DNA from: Candidatus Dormiibacterota bacterium
Lineage (GTDB): Bacteria > Chloroflexota > Dormibacteria > Dormibacterales > Dormibacteraceae
NCBI GenBank assembly: GCA_003169845.1
Contig: PNAG01000017.1
Coordinates: 62,001 to 126,000, forward strand
Direction: 5' to 3'
DNA: 64,000 bases
Part shown: positions 7,436-15,377 of the stretch, piece after piece
Layout of the letters: each line of letters starts with the position of its first letter
How positions within the stretch are numbered: position 1 is the first letter of the stretch
Notes under the pieces: model-generated
What the model was told of the DNA's origin: nothing
Seen by the model: the letters and a program-made list of their open reading frames with translations, nothing else
Database searches by the model: none
Translations under genes and position numbers: made by a program

Positions 7436-9097
7436 GTGAGTCGACGGAACTTGAGCCGACAGGACGAGTGGACGCGCGAGAGCGAGGCTGAGTCATTGGA
7501 GCGGTTGCGGGTGGCAGCTGGCGCAGGCCCGCATGGTCCGATCGTGCTCGTCTACACGCGGCAATCGGTGAGCGACTTCGATGCCGATGGACGACCCCGC
7601 GGTCCCTCATTGAACCAGCAGCTCGACGCAGTGACCCGCCGCCCGGAGTTGCAGAGTCTCGCCTTCGAGCACTTCGAGGACGCTGACCGATCGGGCAAGG
7701 AGACGTCCAAGCGGCCTGGCTACCTCGCACTCATGGAGCGCGTCCGGACTGCGCCGGCGGCCCAGATTGGTGCGGTCGCCTTCTATGACGCCGATCGCCT
7801 TCATCGCAACGACCTTGAGTTCTTCCGCTTTATGGCCGAAATGACCGAGCGCCAAATCCTTGTGTTCGACGGGAACGGCCTGATCAGCAACGTAGATCGG
7901 CTCTCTTGGAAGATCAAGGCGATCGTCGCACAGGAGGAGCGAGAGAAAGTCGCCCGGCGCGTCCGCGACAATCTCCGCTACCTGCGGCGCAACGGCAAGA
8001 TGCTGGGCACGATCCCGCAGGGCTACAGCCGTGTCGACGGTCAAATCGTTGAAGACCCCTTGGCGGCACCCGCGATCAAAGAAATCTTTGGGCTCTACGC
8101 CAGCGGCCGATTTAGCCTCCGCAGCCTGGCCGAGCACCTGAACCGGAACGGCATCAAGCCCTTCCGCGGCGCCGACAAGACCAACCACAACCGTCCGAAG
8201 GCGATCATCTTCACGGGCGACGTCCTCAAGGACGTCATCGGAAACCTCTCGTACGTGGGAAAGATCCTTGTCGATGGCGAGCTCATCGAGGGCCTCCACC
8301 CGGCTCTCGTCGACGATGAGACCTGGCGAGCCTGCCAGGAAGTCAAGAGACGCAACGTGAGGCGAACGAGCAAAGCCTGGACCAAGCACACCTATCCGCT
8401 TACTCCAATCCTGCTCTGCGCCCGCTGCGGCGGCCCGATGCATGGAGAGGCGTTCTCGCGAGGCGGGCACATACTTCGCTACTACGGCTGCCACGTTGCC
8501 CGCCGGAATCGATCAGCCGTGCACCCCTCTGGTCCAACGTGCGATGCCCGGATGTTCAGAAGCGAGATTCTGGAGGAAGCAATCCGTCACGAACTCTCGC
8601 GATACGCGCCCACCAAGGCGATGCACGCGGCTCTTCGCAGTCGCCTTCGCAGCGCGGGACGAATCGCAGCTTCGCGCAAGAGCGCAGCAACTGCTGCAAG
8701 GCGCCTCGACGAGCAGCTCGAGCGGGCCAAGCGGCTCTTTGAGTACGGCGAATACGACTGGGCGACCTTCTGCGCTCGACGGGACGAAATCACCGAGCAG
8801 AAGCGCCAGCTGGCCGAGTCAGCGGCGAAGCCCGAGAGCGTCGATCTGGAGTGGTGCGAATCACAGATCCTGGACCTGGTGTCCGCATGGGAGGCCGCCG
8901 ATTCCGGTCAACGGTCGCGTCTTGTCGCCGGAATCTTCGAACAGCTGGAGGCCGAGGCTTTGCCAGAGGGCACGATCCGCGTGGTGGCCGTTCCACGCGA
9001 AGCCTGGAAGCCATTTTTTGAAAGCTTGGTACTGGAGCGGGAGACGGGCTTCGAACCCGCTACCTCGACCTTGGCAAGGTCGCGCTCTACCAAGTGA
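7436..9097 (+). CDS. large serine recombinase (integrase)
   Basis: The 553-residue protein contains a resolvase catalytic domain (about 35-190) with the nucleophile motif YTRQS (Ser44), a recombinase domain (about 210-325), a zinc ribbon (LLCARCGGPMHG ... YYGC ... CDARMF) and a helical, coiled-coil C-terminus, the order of large serine integrases. These cut and rejoin attP and attB through a Ser-linked intermediate and need no host factor. A ribosome site AAGGTGAG precedes the GTG start. The last 21 codons and the stop lie inside the tRNA-Gly gene on the opposite strand, so the C-terminus (ETGFEPATSTLAR) is encoded by tRNA sequence. Real C-terminal length in the excised form may therefore differ. 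Confidence 0.9.
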   Translation: MSRRNLSRQDEWTRESEAESLERLRVAAGAGPHGPIVLVYTRQSVSDFDADGRPRGPSLNQQLDAVTRRPELQSLAFEHFEDADRSGKETSKRPGYLALMERVRTAPAAQIGAVAFYDADRLHRNDLEFFRFMAEMTERQILVFDGNGLISNVDRLSWKIKAIVAQEEREKVARRVRDNLRYLRRNGKMLGTIPQGYSRVDGQIVEDPLAAPAIKEIFGLYASGRFSLRSLAEHLNRNGIKPFRGADKTNHNRPKAIIFTGDVLKDVIGNLSYVGKILVDGELIEGLHPALVDDETWRACQEVKRRNVRRTSKAWTKHTYPLTPILLCARCGGPMHGEAFSRGGHILRYYGCHVARRNRSAVHPSGPTCDARMFRSEILEEAIRHELSRYAPTKAMHAALRSRLRSAGRIAASRKSAATAARRLDEQLERAKRLFEYGEYDWATFCARRDEITEQKRQLAESAAKPESVDLEWCESQILDLVSAWEAADSGQRSRLVAGIFEQLEAEALPEGTIRVVAVPREAWKPFFESLVLERETGFEPATSTLARSRSTK

Positions 9098-9108
9098 GCT
9101 ACTCCCGC
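9033..9108 (-). tRNA. tRNA-Gly(GCC)
   Basis: A complete 76-nt cloverleaf with encoded CCA: acceptor GCGGGAG pairs fully with CTCCCGC, the anticodon stem CGACC/GGTCG encloses loop TTGCCAA (anticodon GCC), and the T loop is TTCGAAG. The serine recombinase gene runs into it from its 3' side, marking this tRNA as the probable integration site. Confidence 0.95.
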
Positions 9109-9151
9109 TCGGCCAGAGGACAGATCATACCCTGGCCCGTCCGACGGGCAG

Positions 9152-9433
9152 CTAGGCTCCCTTGACCGGCCGGTATTGCGCGAACCGGCGGCCCCACCTG
9201 TCGCGAAGCTGGTTCACCCTCATCGCGGATCCATGAAGGGCCGCCCGATCCAGCCGGCCGGACAGGACCGCTGCACGGACCGCCGCCATCGCATCCGCTT
9301 CGTTGGCCGGGTCGCCGTTGCCGAGCAGCACCAGGTCATTTCCCGCTGCCAGCGCGAGCACCGGTGCCTCGGGCAGCGAGTACCGCGCGCCAATGCCACC
9401 AATGCTCACGCGGCCGTCGTCACGGCCGAGAGT
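9152..9433 (-). pseudogene. C-terminal fragment of a glycoside hydrolase family 3 (NagZ-like) protein
   Basis: The open part encodes about 94 residues with the pattern VSIGGIGARYSLPEAPVLAL AAGNDLVLL and a helical end, which matches the segment of family 3 N-acetylhexosaminidases around the D-x-MGGI-x-x-Y motif and the following AGND strand. The catalytic N-terminal two thirds are missing. A TAG stop at 9434-9436, which also ends the upstream XRE gene, closes the frame. The fragment therefore looks like a deletion remnant next to the integration site. Recognition rests on a short stretch. Confidence 0.5.
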
Positions 9434-9688
9434 CTAAGGCCCGTCTCCCCAGCCGGCCTCGCTCGCTTCGCGAGCGGCGCCGCCTTCCCCGAATGGCGGG
9501 GAGGCTAGAAAGATTTCTTCGATTCGCCGCTTGAACGTCCGCGCCAGCGAGAACGCGAGCGGCAGGCTTGGATCGTACTTGCCGGTCTCGATCGCGTTCA
9601 CGGTCTGTCGTGACACGCCAAGCTTCTGCGCCAGCTCGGCCTGCGACCACGCGAACTCGGCCCGCAGCACTTTCAGGCGGTTCTTCAC
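9434..9688 (-). CDS. XRE-family transcriptional regulator
   Basis: The 84-residue product begins VKNRLKVLRAEFAWSQAELAQKLG and continues VSRQTVNAIETGKYDPSLPLAFSLAR, a textbook Cro/CI-type helix-turn-helix of the short YozG/PF01381 type, then IEEIF. The GTG start at 9688 overlaps the stop of the upstream membrane protein gene (GTGA). A membrane protein paired with a small XRE regulator is a common two-gene unit; the regulator probably controls the pair. A palindromic repeat (9483-9504) lies in its 3' part and supplies residues PPFGEGG. Confidence 0.85.
   Translation of the reverse strand: MKNRLKVLRAEFAWSQAELAQKLGVSRQTVNAIETGKYDPSLPLAFSLARTFKRRIEEIFLASPPFGEGGAAREASEAGWGDGP
9483..9504. repeat. 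short palindromic element, copy 2 (imperfect)
   Basis: CCTTCCCCG at 9483-9491 and CGGGGAGG at 9497-9504 form an imperfect inverted repeat with a 5-nt loop. It resembles the perfect copy at 1720-1742 and again lies inside a coding sequence near its end. Confidence 0.45.
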
Positions 9689-10215
9689 CGATACCGCCAG
9701 GTGAAAATCGCCGCCCCGAGCGCCCACAGCACCGCCATCAGGGGAAGGACGTAGGTCCAGCTCAGGTGAGGGAGGCCCGCACCCTCCAGGAATCCATATC
9801 CGAACGTCAGGAGAGCGGTCGCCCCGAGCGAGAAGCCGAATGCCTGCATCTGGATCCGCTTCTGCATCTCGTCGAGCCGCGTCAGCGCCCGCGCGAAGAG
9901 CCAGAGCACGAAGCCCGCCGGCGCCACCGGGAGCAGCACCACGAAGTAGCGCCAGCCTGCCCCGGGGTTCGCCTGCACGACCACGACCGAGCCCACCAGA
10001 ACCATGAGGTACGCGAGCATCGCCAGCCCGAACTCGATCTGGGTGCGGTAGAGAACCCACGTCGAATAAATGGGGACTTGTTGCACGGGGGTGGGCGGGG
10101 ACGCGAACGCGACCGGGGCCGGGACCTCCGTGTGGATGAACGGCGAAGCCGGGTGGGTGAAAAGAGGATCGATGGGGGCGTCTGCCGGGTTCGGGCTCGG
10201 TGAGTGCTCAGTCAT
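9685..10215 (-). CDS. four-helix membrane protein, partner of the XRE regulator
   Basis: The 176-residue protein has a Pro-rich N-terminus of about 45 residues and four membrane segments (about 58-82, 87-106, 125-145, 152-172), with a short cytoplasmic stretch RALTRLDEMQKRIQMQA between the second and third. This layout is found in small membrane proteins that precede YozG-type XRE genes. Function is unknown. The ATG at 10215 follows a strong promoter with no ribosome site, see 10224-10252. Confidence 0.75.
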   Translation of the reverse strand: MTEHSPSPNPADAPIDPLFTHPASPFIHTEVPAPVAFASPPTPVQQVPIYSTWVLYRTQIEFGLAMLAYLMVLVGSVVVVQANPGAGWRYFVVLLPVAPAGFVLWLFARALTRLDEMQKRIQMQAFGFSLGATALLTFGYGFLEGAGLPHLSWTYVLPLMAVLWALGAAIFTWRYR

Positions 10216-10223
10216 CTTGCCGG

Positions 10224-10252
10224 ATGGTAAAGCACGCTTAGCAGTATGTCAA
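10224..10252 (-). promoter_or_regulatory. sigma70-type promoter for a leaderless transcript
   Basis: On the minus strand, TTGACA (10252-10247), a 17-nt spacer and TACCAT (10229-10224) form a near-consensus promoter. The -10 box ends 8 nt before the ATG at 10215, which places the transcription start at the start codon. Confidence 0.75.
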
Positions 10253-10270
10253 GCGTCCTTGTCTTGTTGA

Positions 10271-10525
10271 TCATCGGGCAATGGCGCCAAAGATCAACGC
10301 GCTTGCGACCAGGATCGCTCCGACCATGCCGAGACGGTCGAAGACGCCCTTCACCACGTCATTACGAACTACAACGCCGGCCTGACGCTGAACGGTCGCT
10401 TAAATCGCAACGGCTACTTCGACGGCTTCTCGATCGTTGGGGGCCACGAGTCCGGCGAGACGGTCACCGACCCCTTCCCCAGCAGCGGCTGGCTCGACGG
10501 CAGCGGCGCCGAGAACGGCGGTTGA
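10271..10525 (+). pseudogene. 3' fragment of a secreted metallopeptidase-like gene
   Basis: An 84-codon open frame after TGA at 10268 has no start codon suited to it and reads as the end of a larger protein: a segment with HHVITNYNAGLTLNG, then GGHESGETVTDP, GWLDGSGAENGG and a stop. The HE-x-x-E followed by TDP and GW-D-x-x-G-x-EN resembles secreted zinc-peptidase-like families in which a cysteine pair normally follows. Here it stops before that part. It is likely a broken gene end. The family assignment is tentative. Confidence 0.35.
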
Positions 10526-10549
10526 AAGTAACGTGACGCCGCCCGGACG

Positions 10550-13500
10550 CTAAACCCGGGCGGCGAACCGGTCCACGTAATTGACGTCGCCGAGCTTCTT
10601 CAAGATGGCCAGGCCGGCGTCGGTCTCGGCCTGGTCGCCGGTCAGGAGGCCGAGCTCCGCTCGCGCGCGGCCCTGGTGCGGCACCGCGCCGATCCGATCC
10701 CAGATTGCCAGCGCGGCCGTCAGCTCATTCGGGTCGCGATAGGCGAGCGCTCGCGCGCGCCGCATCTGAGCTTCGAGGAGCGGCACGCCGGCGTCGACCG
10801 ATTTGGCCAGACCTGCTTCGAGAAGTTCCCTGGGAAGCTGCTCGCGCCCATCCGAGGCCAGGCAAAGTCGCCGCTCGGCCGCTTCGAACGGGTAACGGCC
10901 AAACAGGTAAGGGTCGTTGGACGTGAGCCCACTTTCGCCGCGAATGTACGAAACCCAAATCCGGCTGATGTGATCGATCGGAAAACGGTTGACCACCGAC
11001 TCCATAGCGTCGGTAGCCGCGCCGATGAGCCGGGAATCGCCGCGCGCCCGACCGATGTCGAGCCCGACCGAGAAGCCCCGCAGGCCATAGCCGGCGGCAT
11101 GCCGGCCCGCGTCATGCCACGACTCGATGGCTCGCCAGAACGCAGCGACCGCCTCATCCCAGCGGCCGAGGGCGTAGAGCGTGACCGCGCGCCAGGCGAA
11201 GAGATGGAGGGCCGGGTAGGGCGCCTGGCCTGGCAGCAGACGCGCCGCCATCTCAGCCGAATCGCGGTCGGCGGTCGCAAGGTCGCCCATGAGGTAGGAC
11301 ATCCACGCGATCATCGAATGAGCGTCCAGGCGTTCGTAGAGGCCCAGCCTGGCTTCGAACTCCATTCGCCGCCGTGCGGTCGCTCGGGCGCCGGCCCAGT
11401 CAAAGAGCGACGTGGCTATACCGCCGGTGGCATCGAGCGCCAGGCTGGCCAGATCGGGGTCGTCGAGGTCGGTGGCGATCTGCAACGCGCGATTCGCATC
11501 GGAGCCTGCCTCCGCGAGCTCCTCGGAAGTAGGTTCGCGGACTCCCTGCAGCCAGAAAGGAAAGAAGGCATCCGCCGCCAGGAAGCGTCCGATGGAGCGG
11601 GCGTCTTGGGCCCGAGCGAGGAGGAGGCGGCCGCGCGCGCGGAGCTCGTCCATCCATTCCGGCGTCGGCCGGTCCCCTACCGATCCGGCCCATCGGGTCG
11701 TCACCATCAGCATGCCGGCAAGCGCCCTGAGCTGGTGGTCGACGGCGGCATCGCCCGCTTCGTAAAGCTCGAGGGCCAGCCGGTACTCCTCCAGCCCGCT
11801 GTCGCCGCCCGTCATGTCACCGATCCGCTCGTGGAGACTCGGCCGGAGTAAGGGATCGACGAAGTCCAACGCCTCGCGAATATGACGCACCGCCTCAGGT
11901 GTAGCGCCCGCCGCGGCGGCGACCTCGGCCGCCTTGAGCAGCCACCGGCCGGCTGACTCCCTCGCCCGCGCGGTGCCCTCCGAGGCGGGTTCCAGTGCGG
12001 CGCTGAGCACGGCAGCCTCGCGATGGTGGAACGCCAGAATCTCTGCCACGGCGCCCTCGCGCCCGGCGCTGGTCGATTCCACCCAGCGTGCCGCCGCTCC
12101 GTGAAGCCTCGCCCGCTCGCTGCGGGGCAGAGTGCTGTAGGCGACTTCCTGGATGAGGATGTGCCTGAAGGCGAACCGGTCGCCGTCGGCGGGCCGGATC
12201 AGGTCGCGATCGGCCAGGTTCTCGCAGAGCTCGACCGCGGCCAGCCCGCTCTCGAGCGCGGCGATGCCCGCCGCCCGGAACGCGCGGCCGAACACGCTGC
12301 CCAGCTGAAGGACGCGCCGCTCCATCGGCGGGAGCAGGTCGAGGCGAGCCAGCACGGTCGCCTGCACGGTGTCGGGCAGCCGCTCCAGCGACCCATGCTC
12401 GAGGTACGAACGCACGAGCTCGCCGGCATAGAAGGGGTTGCCCTCCGAGCGCTCGGACACCAGCTTGATGACGTCTGGCGCCTCGGTGTCGAGGAGGTGC
12501 CTCACGAGGTCGGCGATCGCGGTGTCTCCGAGCGGCTCGAGCGCCATCGCAAGGTGGTTGAGGCGCCCTCCGCCCCACGTCGGCCGGCGGTCGAGCAACT
12601 CGGGACGCGCAAGCACCACCATCAGCACCGGCGCCTCGCCGCGGGGCTGCATCACGAACTCGGCTAGATCGAGAAGGCTGTCGCTGGACCAGTGCAGGTC
12701 CTCGAACACGATGACAACCGGCGTCCGGCGCGCGGCCGCTTCCAGCGCCGAGCGCCAGGCCGTGAACAGCAGGTCTTTGTCGACGCCCTCGGTCCCTGCC
12801 TCGCCGATGGTGGCGGCGAGCAGCTTGGTGTCGCGGTCGGCGTTCTCGACCCCGAGGCCTCGAAGCCAGGCTTCGATCGCTTCACGCACCTGCGCCGGTG
12901 TGGCCTCATCGCTCGCGCCGGTGAGGGTGAAGAGCACCTGCCGCATCGGCCAGTAGGTCAGCTGCTGGCCGTACGGCAAACACTGCGCGGTGGCCACGAC
13001 CGCATCGGGAGCCAGGGATGGCAACCAGTCCAGGAACTCCTCGACGAGCCGCGTCTTACCGGTGCCGGCGGGCGCGATCACGCTGACCATCGACGGCCGT
13101 CTCTCGCCGATGGCGCGGCGCGCCACCAGCTGAAGCTGCGCCAGGTCGTTTTCGCGCCCGACAAGCGGCAGGCTGGCTCGCCGCCGGGCCCTCGTTTTGC
13201 GCGGACCCAGTACCTCGCGCGCGCTGACCGGGACGGCTTTCCCCTTGGCGGCGACCTGGATCTCATCGCCGAACTCGAAAGCGTCGAGCGCCGCGCGCAC
13301 GGTGCGTTCGCTGACCAGGATCGACCACGGCTCGGCCGCCTGCTGCAGGCGCGCGGCGACGTTGGTCGCGTCGCCGGTGATGAGGAAGTCGCCCGCCGAC
13401 TGGTCGCGACTCGCCACCACCTCGCCCGTGCTGACGCCGAAGCGGATGGCAAGACGCCCGCTCAGCCGGTCGTCCGTACGGATGCGGTCGCGCATGGCGA

Positions 13501-13840
13501 GGGCCGCGGCGACAGCGCGGTCCGGGTCGTCTCCGTGCGCGGTCGGCAAGCCGAACACGGCCATCACCGCGTCGCCGATGAATTTCTCGACCGTGCCGCC
13601 GTGCTGGGTTACGGTGTCGCGCGCGAGGGCGTAGTAGCGCGCCAGCAGCCGGCGCATCTCCTCGGGGTCGAGCTCCTCGCCGAGCGCGGTCGAGCCCGCC
13701 ATGTCGGCGAACAGCACCGTCACGATGCGACGCTCTTCGGTCGAGATGGACATCCGGCCGCCTAGCGTAGCCCGGTCAGCTGGAACCGGCCAGGCCTGCT
13801 TTGTGAGACTGTGGGTCTCGACGATCGTGGTGTTTTCCAT
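10550..13840 (-). CDS. adenylate/guanylate cyclase-like, AAA ATPase and TPR signalling protein
   Basis: The 1096-residue protein has a class III nucleotide cyclase homology domain (about 36-210) with metal-binding aspartates in LFADMAGST (D46) and FIGDAVMAVFG (D90), then an ATPase with Walker A PAGTGKT (about 258-264) and Walker B VVIVFEDLHW, then a long TPR-type helical repeat region to the end. This cyclase-STAND architecture is widespread in Actinomycetota and Chloroflexota; the ATPase may act as a signal-controlled switch. I placed the start at ATG 13840 because a TAATGT box ends 7 nt upstream; ATG 13753, directly before the cyclase domain, is the alternative. It is divergent from the TfoX-like gene. 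Confidence 0.8.
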   Translation of the reverse strand: MENTTIVETHSLTKQAWPVPADRATLGGRMSISTEERRIVTVLFADMAGSTALGEELDPEEMRRLLARYYALARDTVTQHGGTVEKFIGDAVMAVFGLPTAHGDDPDRAVAAALAMRDRIRTDDRLSGRLAIRFGVSTGEVVASRDQSAGDFLITGDATNVAARLQQAAEPWSILVSERTVRAALDAFEFGDEIQVAAKGKAVPVSAREVLGPRKTRARRRASLPLVGRENDLAQLQLVARRAIGERRPSMVSVIAPAGTGKTRLVEEFLDWLPSLAPDAVVATAQCLPYGQQLTYWPMRQVLFTLTGASDEATPAQVREAIEAWLRGLGVENADRDTKLLAATIGEAGTEGVDKDLLFTAWRSALEAAARRTPVVIVFEDLHWSSDSLLDLAEFVMQPRGEAPVLMVVLARPELLDRRPTWGGGRLNHLAMALEPLGDTAIADLVRHLLDTEAPDVIKLVSERSEGNPFYAGELVRSYLEHGSLERLPDTVQATVLARLDLLPPMERRVLQLGSVFGRAFRAAGIAALESGLAAVELCENLADRDLIRPADGDRFAFRHILIQEVAYSTLPRSERARLHGAAARWVESTSAGREGAVAEILAFHHREAAVLSAALEPASEGTARARESAGRWLLKAAEVAAAAGATPEAVRHIREALDFVDPLLRPSLHERIGDMTGGDSGLEEYRLALELYEAGDAAVDHQLRALAGMLMVTTRWAGSVGDRPTPEWMDELRARGRLLLARAQDARSIGRFLAADAFFPFWLQGVREPTSEELAEAGSDANRALQIATDLDDPDLASLALDATGGIATSLFDWAGARATARRRMEFEARLGLYERLDAHSMIAWMSYLMGDLATADRDSAEMAARLLPGQAPYPALHLFAWRAVTLYALGRWDEAVAAFWRAIESWHDAGRHAAGYGLRGFSVGLDIGRARGDSRLIGAATDAMESVVNRFPIDHISRIWVSYIRGESGLTSNDPYLFGRYPFEAAERRLCLASDGREQLPRELLEAGLAKSVDAGVPLLEAQMRRARALAYRDPNELTAALAIWDRIGAVPHQGRARAELGLLTGDQAETDAGLAILKKLGDVNYVDRFAARV

Positions 13841-13847
13841 GACCCTC

Positions 13848-13853
13848 ACATTA
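13848..13853 (-). promoter_or_regulatory. -10 box for a leaderless cyclase-ATPase transcript
   Basis: TAATGT on the minus strand ends 7 nt before ATG 13840. No clear -35 is visible. Confidence 0.4.
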
Positions 13854-13932
13854 GGTTTCAAAAGACGTGGCGTCGTCAGCCGTGAGATCGATCTTTGATC
13901 TCATCCTCGAGGAGGAGGAGAATCCGTTTTTT

Positions 13933-14322
13933 ATGCCTCCGATGCAACGCGGAACCAAGATGCCCAAGCCGACCGAGGAGGCGAAGGCCGCATTCAGCAA
14001 GCTGGTGCCGGACGGACCGGCGGTCGCATTGAAGCCGATGTTCGGCAACCTCGCGGCGTTCGTGAACGGCCACATGTTCGCGGGGCTTTTCGGCGAGGAC
14101 CTTTTCGTGCGCCTCCCCGACGCCGAGATCGCGGCGGTGAAGAAGCAGGGCGGCCGTGACTTCGAGCCGATGGCCGGGCACGCGATGAAGGGCTACGTGG
14201 TCGTGCCAGGCGCCTGGCGCACGAAGCCGGCGCCGGCCGCGGTGCTGATCAAGCGTTCGCTCGACCTGACACGCGCGATGCCCGCCAAAGCGGCCAAGCA
14301 AAAGGCGGCGAAAAAGGGCTAG
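13933..14322 (+). CDS. TfoX N-terminal domain protein
   Basis: The 129-residue product matches the TfoX N-terminal domain: FSKLVPDGPAVALKPMFGNLAAFVNGHMFAGLFGEDLFVRL, then MKGYVVVP. Stand-alone proteins of this kind have unknown function; in gamma-proteobacteria the domain belongs to a competence regulator. A strong ribosome site GAGGAGGAG (13909-13920) precedes ATG 13933 by 12 nt; ATG 13942 and 13960 are in frame too. The C-terminus is Lys/Ala-rich (AAKQKAAKKG). Its stop TAG overlaps the stop of the convergent bactofilin gene in a shared CTAG. Confidence 0.75.
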   Translation: MPPMQRGTKMPKPTEEAKAAFSKLVPDGPAVALKPMFGNLAAFVNGHMFAGLFGEDLFVRLPDAEIAAVKKQGGRDFEPMAGHAMKGYVVVPGAWRTKPAPAAVLIKRSLDLTRAMPAKAAKQKAAKKG

Positions 14323-14846
14323 CGGCGCTTGCCTTTCGTTTCGGGAGGCCTGGTGGCTTGCGGCTTCGCAGGCTGCGCCGGTTTGACCGCCTGCTGCCCC
14401 CGGATAGGCTGCATGGGCTGAGCTGGTTCTGCGACCGTCGCTGCGGGCGCATTGATGACCGGCTCGGCTGCCTGGACTGCTTCGACGGGCTTTGGCGGTG
14501 CCTCGACCTGCTTGCCCATCGAAACCTTGCCGCTGAACGTCGCGCCGTCCTGTACGACCAGGCGCGCCACGCGCACATCGCCCAGAAGGGAGCCGGCCCG
14601 TCCAACCACCAGCCGGTCGCGCGCCGTGACCGGTCCTGTCACCCGACCCCCGTCGTCGATCTCGACGCTGCCGGTGACCTCGAGCCCGCCTTCGACCGTG
14701 CCCACCACGCGAAGGTCGCCCTCGACGTAGAGCTGGCCGACCAGCCGGTCACGAGGACCGAGGACGATCGAGCTGTGGTCGCCGTCCGACCCGTTCCCGG
14801 CCGGTACGGGGGTGCGGTTCCTAGCCGCCGGACCCGTGCTGCTCAA
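14319..14846 (-). CDS. bactofilin-like polymer-forming protein with Pro/Ala-rich tail
   Basis: The core (about residues 25-115) is a DUF583/bactofilin domain of short beta-helix turns: GQLYVEGDLRVVGTVEGGLEVTGSVEI, GRVTGPVTARDRLVVG, GDVRVARLVVQDGATFSGKVSMG. A tail of about 55 residues is rich in Pro, Ala, Gln and Lys. Bactofilins form non-polar filaments that scaffold envelope enzymes. It follows another bactofilin gene in the same direction. No ATG or GTG lies in a fitting place; TTG at 14846, with GGGAG 5 nt upstream and a 26-bp overlap with the upstream gene, is the best start. The start is uncertain. Confidence 0.7.
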   Translation of the reverse strand: MSSTGPAARNRTPVPAGNGSDGDHSSIVLGPRDRLVGQLYVEGDLRVVGTVEGGLEVTGSVEIDDGGRVTGPVTARDRLVVGRAGSLLGDVRVARLVVQDGATFSGKVSMGKQVEAPPKPVEAVQAAEPVINAPAATVAEPAQPMQPIRGQQAVKPAQPAKPQATRPPETKGKRR

Positions 14847-15237
14847 TGTCTCCCATTCGGACGTGGCCGTTGAGGCTCGCTCCGTCATCGATCTGGAGCC
14901 TCTTGACCACGATGTCCCCGCTGAGCCTCGCATTCTTGCCCAGCGTGAGCTTGTCACGGACGTTGACCGAGCCCTCGACCTGGCCTTTCACGGTCACGTT
15001 CGCGGCCTCGATCGAGATCCTGGCCGTCGCGCCCTGCGCGACGTCAAGGTTTCCGGTGACCTTGAACTCGCCTTCAGCCCGGCCGTCGACGTGCACGCTG
15101 CCGTCGTAGACCAGCTTGCCTTCGAGGCTGTCGTTCGGGCCCATAGTGAACTTGCGCTGCCCGTCGCGCTTGGCGTCGCCGTTGTCATCGCCAGAAGCCA
15201 CCGATGTGCTTCCTGCCACTGCCTCCTGAACGTCCAT
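14821..15237 (-). CDS. bactofilin family protein
   Basis: The 138-residue product has a disordered N-terminus and a bactofilin domain (about 33-130) with the repeating turns GKLVYDGSVHVDGRAEGEFKVTGNLDV, ARISIEAANVTVKGQVEGSVNVRDKLTLG and GDIVVKRLQIDDGASLNGHVRMG. Length fits the family. The two bactofilins form an overlapping pair and may co-polymerise. ATG 15237 is the only start before the domain. The 140 bp upstream (15238-15377) separate it from the PIG-L gene, which is read in the same direction; I see no clear terminator there. Confidence 0.85.
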   Translation of the reverse strand: MDVQEAVAGSTSVASGDDNGDAKRDGQRKFTMGPNDSLEGKLVYDGSVHVDGRAEGEFKVTGNLDVAQGATARISIEAANVTVKGQVEGSVNVRDKLTLGKNARLSGDIVVKRLQIDDGASLNGHVRMGDIEQHGSGG

Positions 15238-15377
15238 GAGCTTTCGTCACCCCCGACTTGATACGGCCCACCCTGGGCAGGGAATCAGGCGTTAAAGGTT
15301 ACCCCTCGGCGGCTGCAATTCGCCGACGGCGCTCTTCAGCCTTGCCAGGCAACTATTAAGAGCCGGGTCCAGCGGAT

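Larger units (their letters stand above)
4195..9036. mobile_element. putative integrative element inserted at tRNA-Gly(GCC); left end undetermined
   Basis: The block contains an excisionase-like HTH protein, iteron-like repeats, a replication-relaxation-family protein, a small coupled ORF, a VapBC-like pair and a large serine recombinase abutting the 3' end of tRNA-Gly. Elements that use a tRNA 3' end as attachment site lie on the 3' side of the tRNA, which is the arrangement here. I could not find a second copy of the tRNA end to the left; serine integrases leave only very short core repeats, so its absence does not exclude integration. The left border is set at the HTH gene for convenience. 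No conjugation genes are visible, so the element would have to be mobilised by others or be a remnant. Confidence 0.55.

Noticed and set aside
14358-15261. Long plus-strand frames over the bactofilin pair
   Set aside because: Antisense to two genes with unmistakable beta-helix repeats; composition fits a shadow frame.
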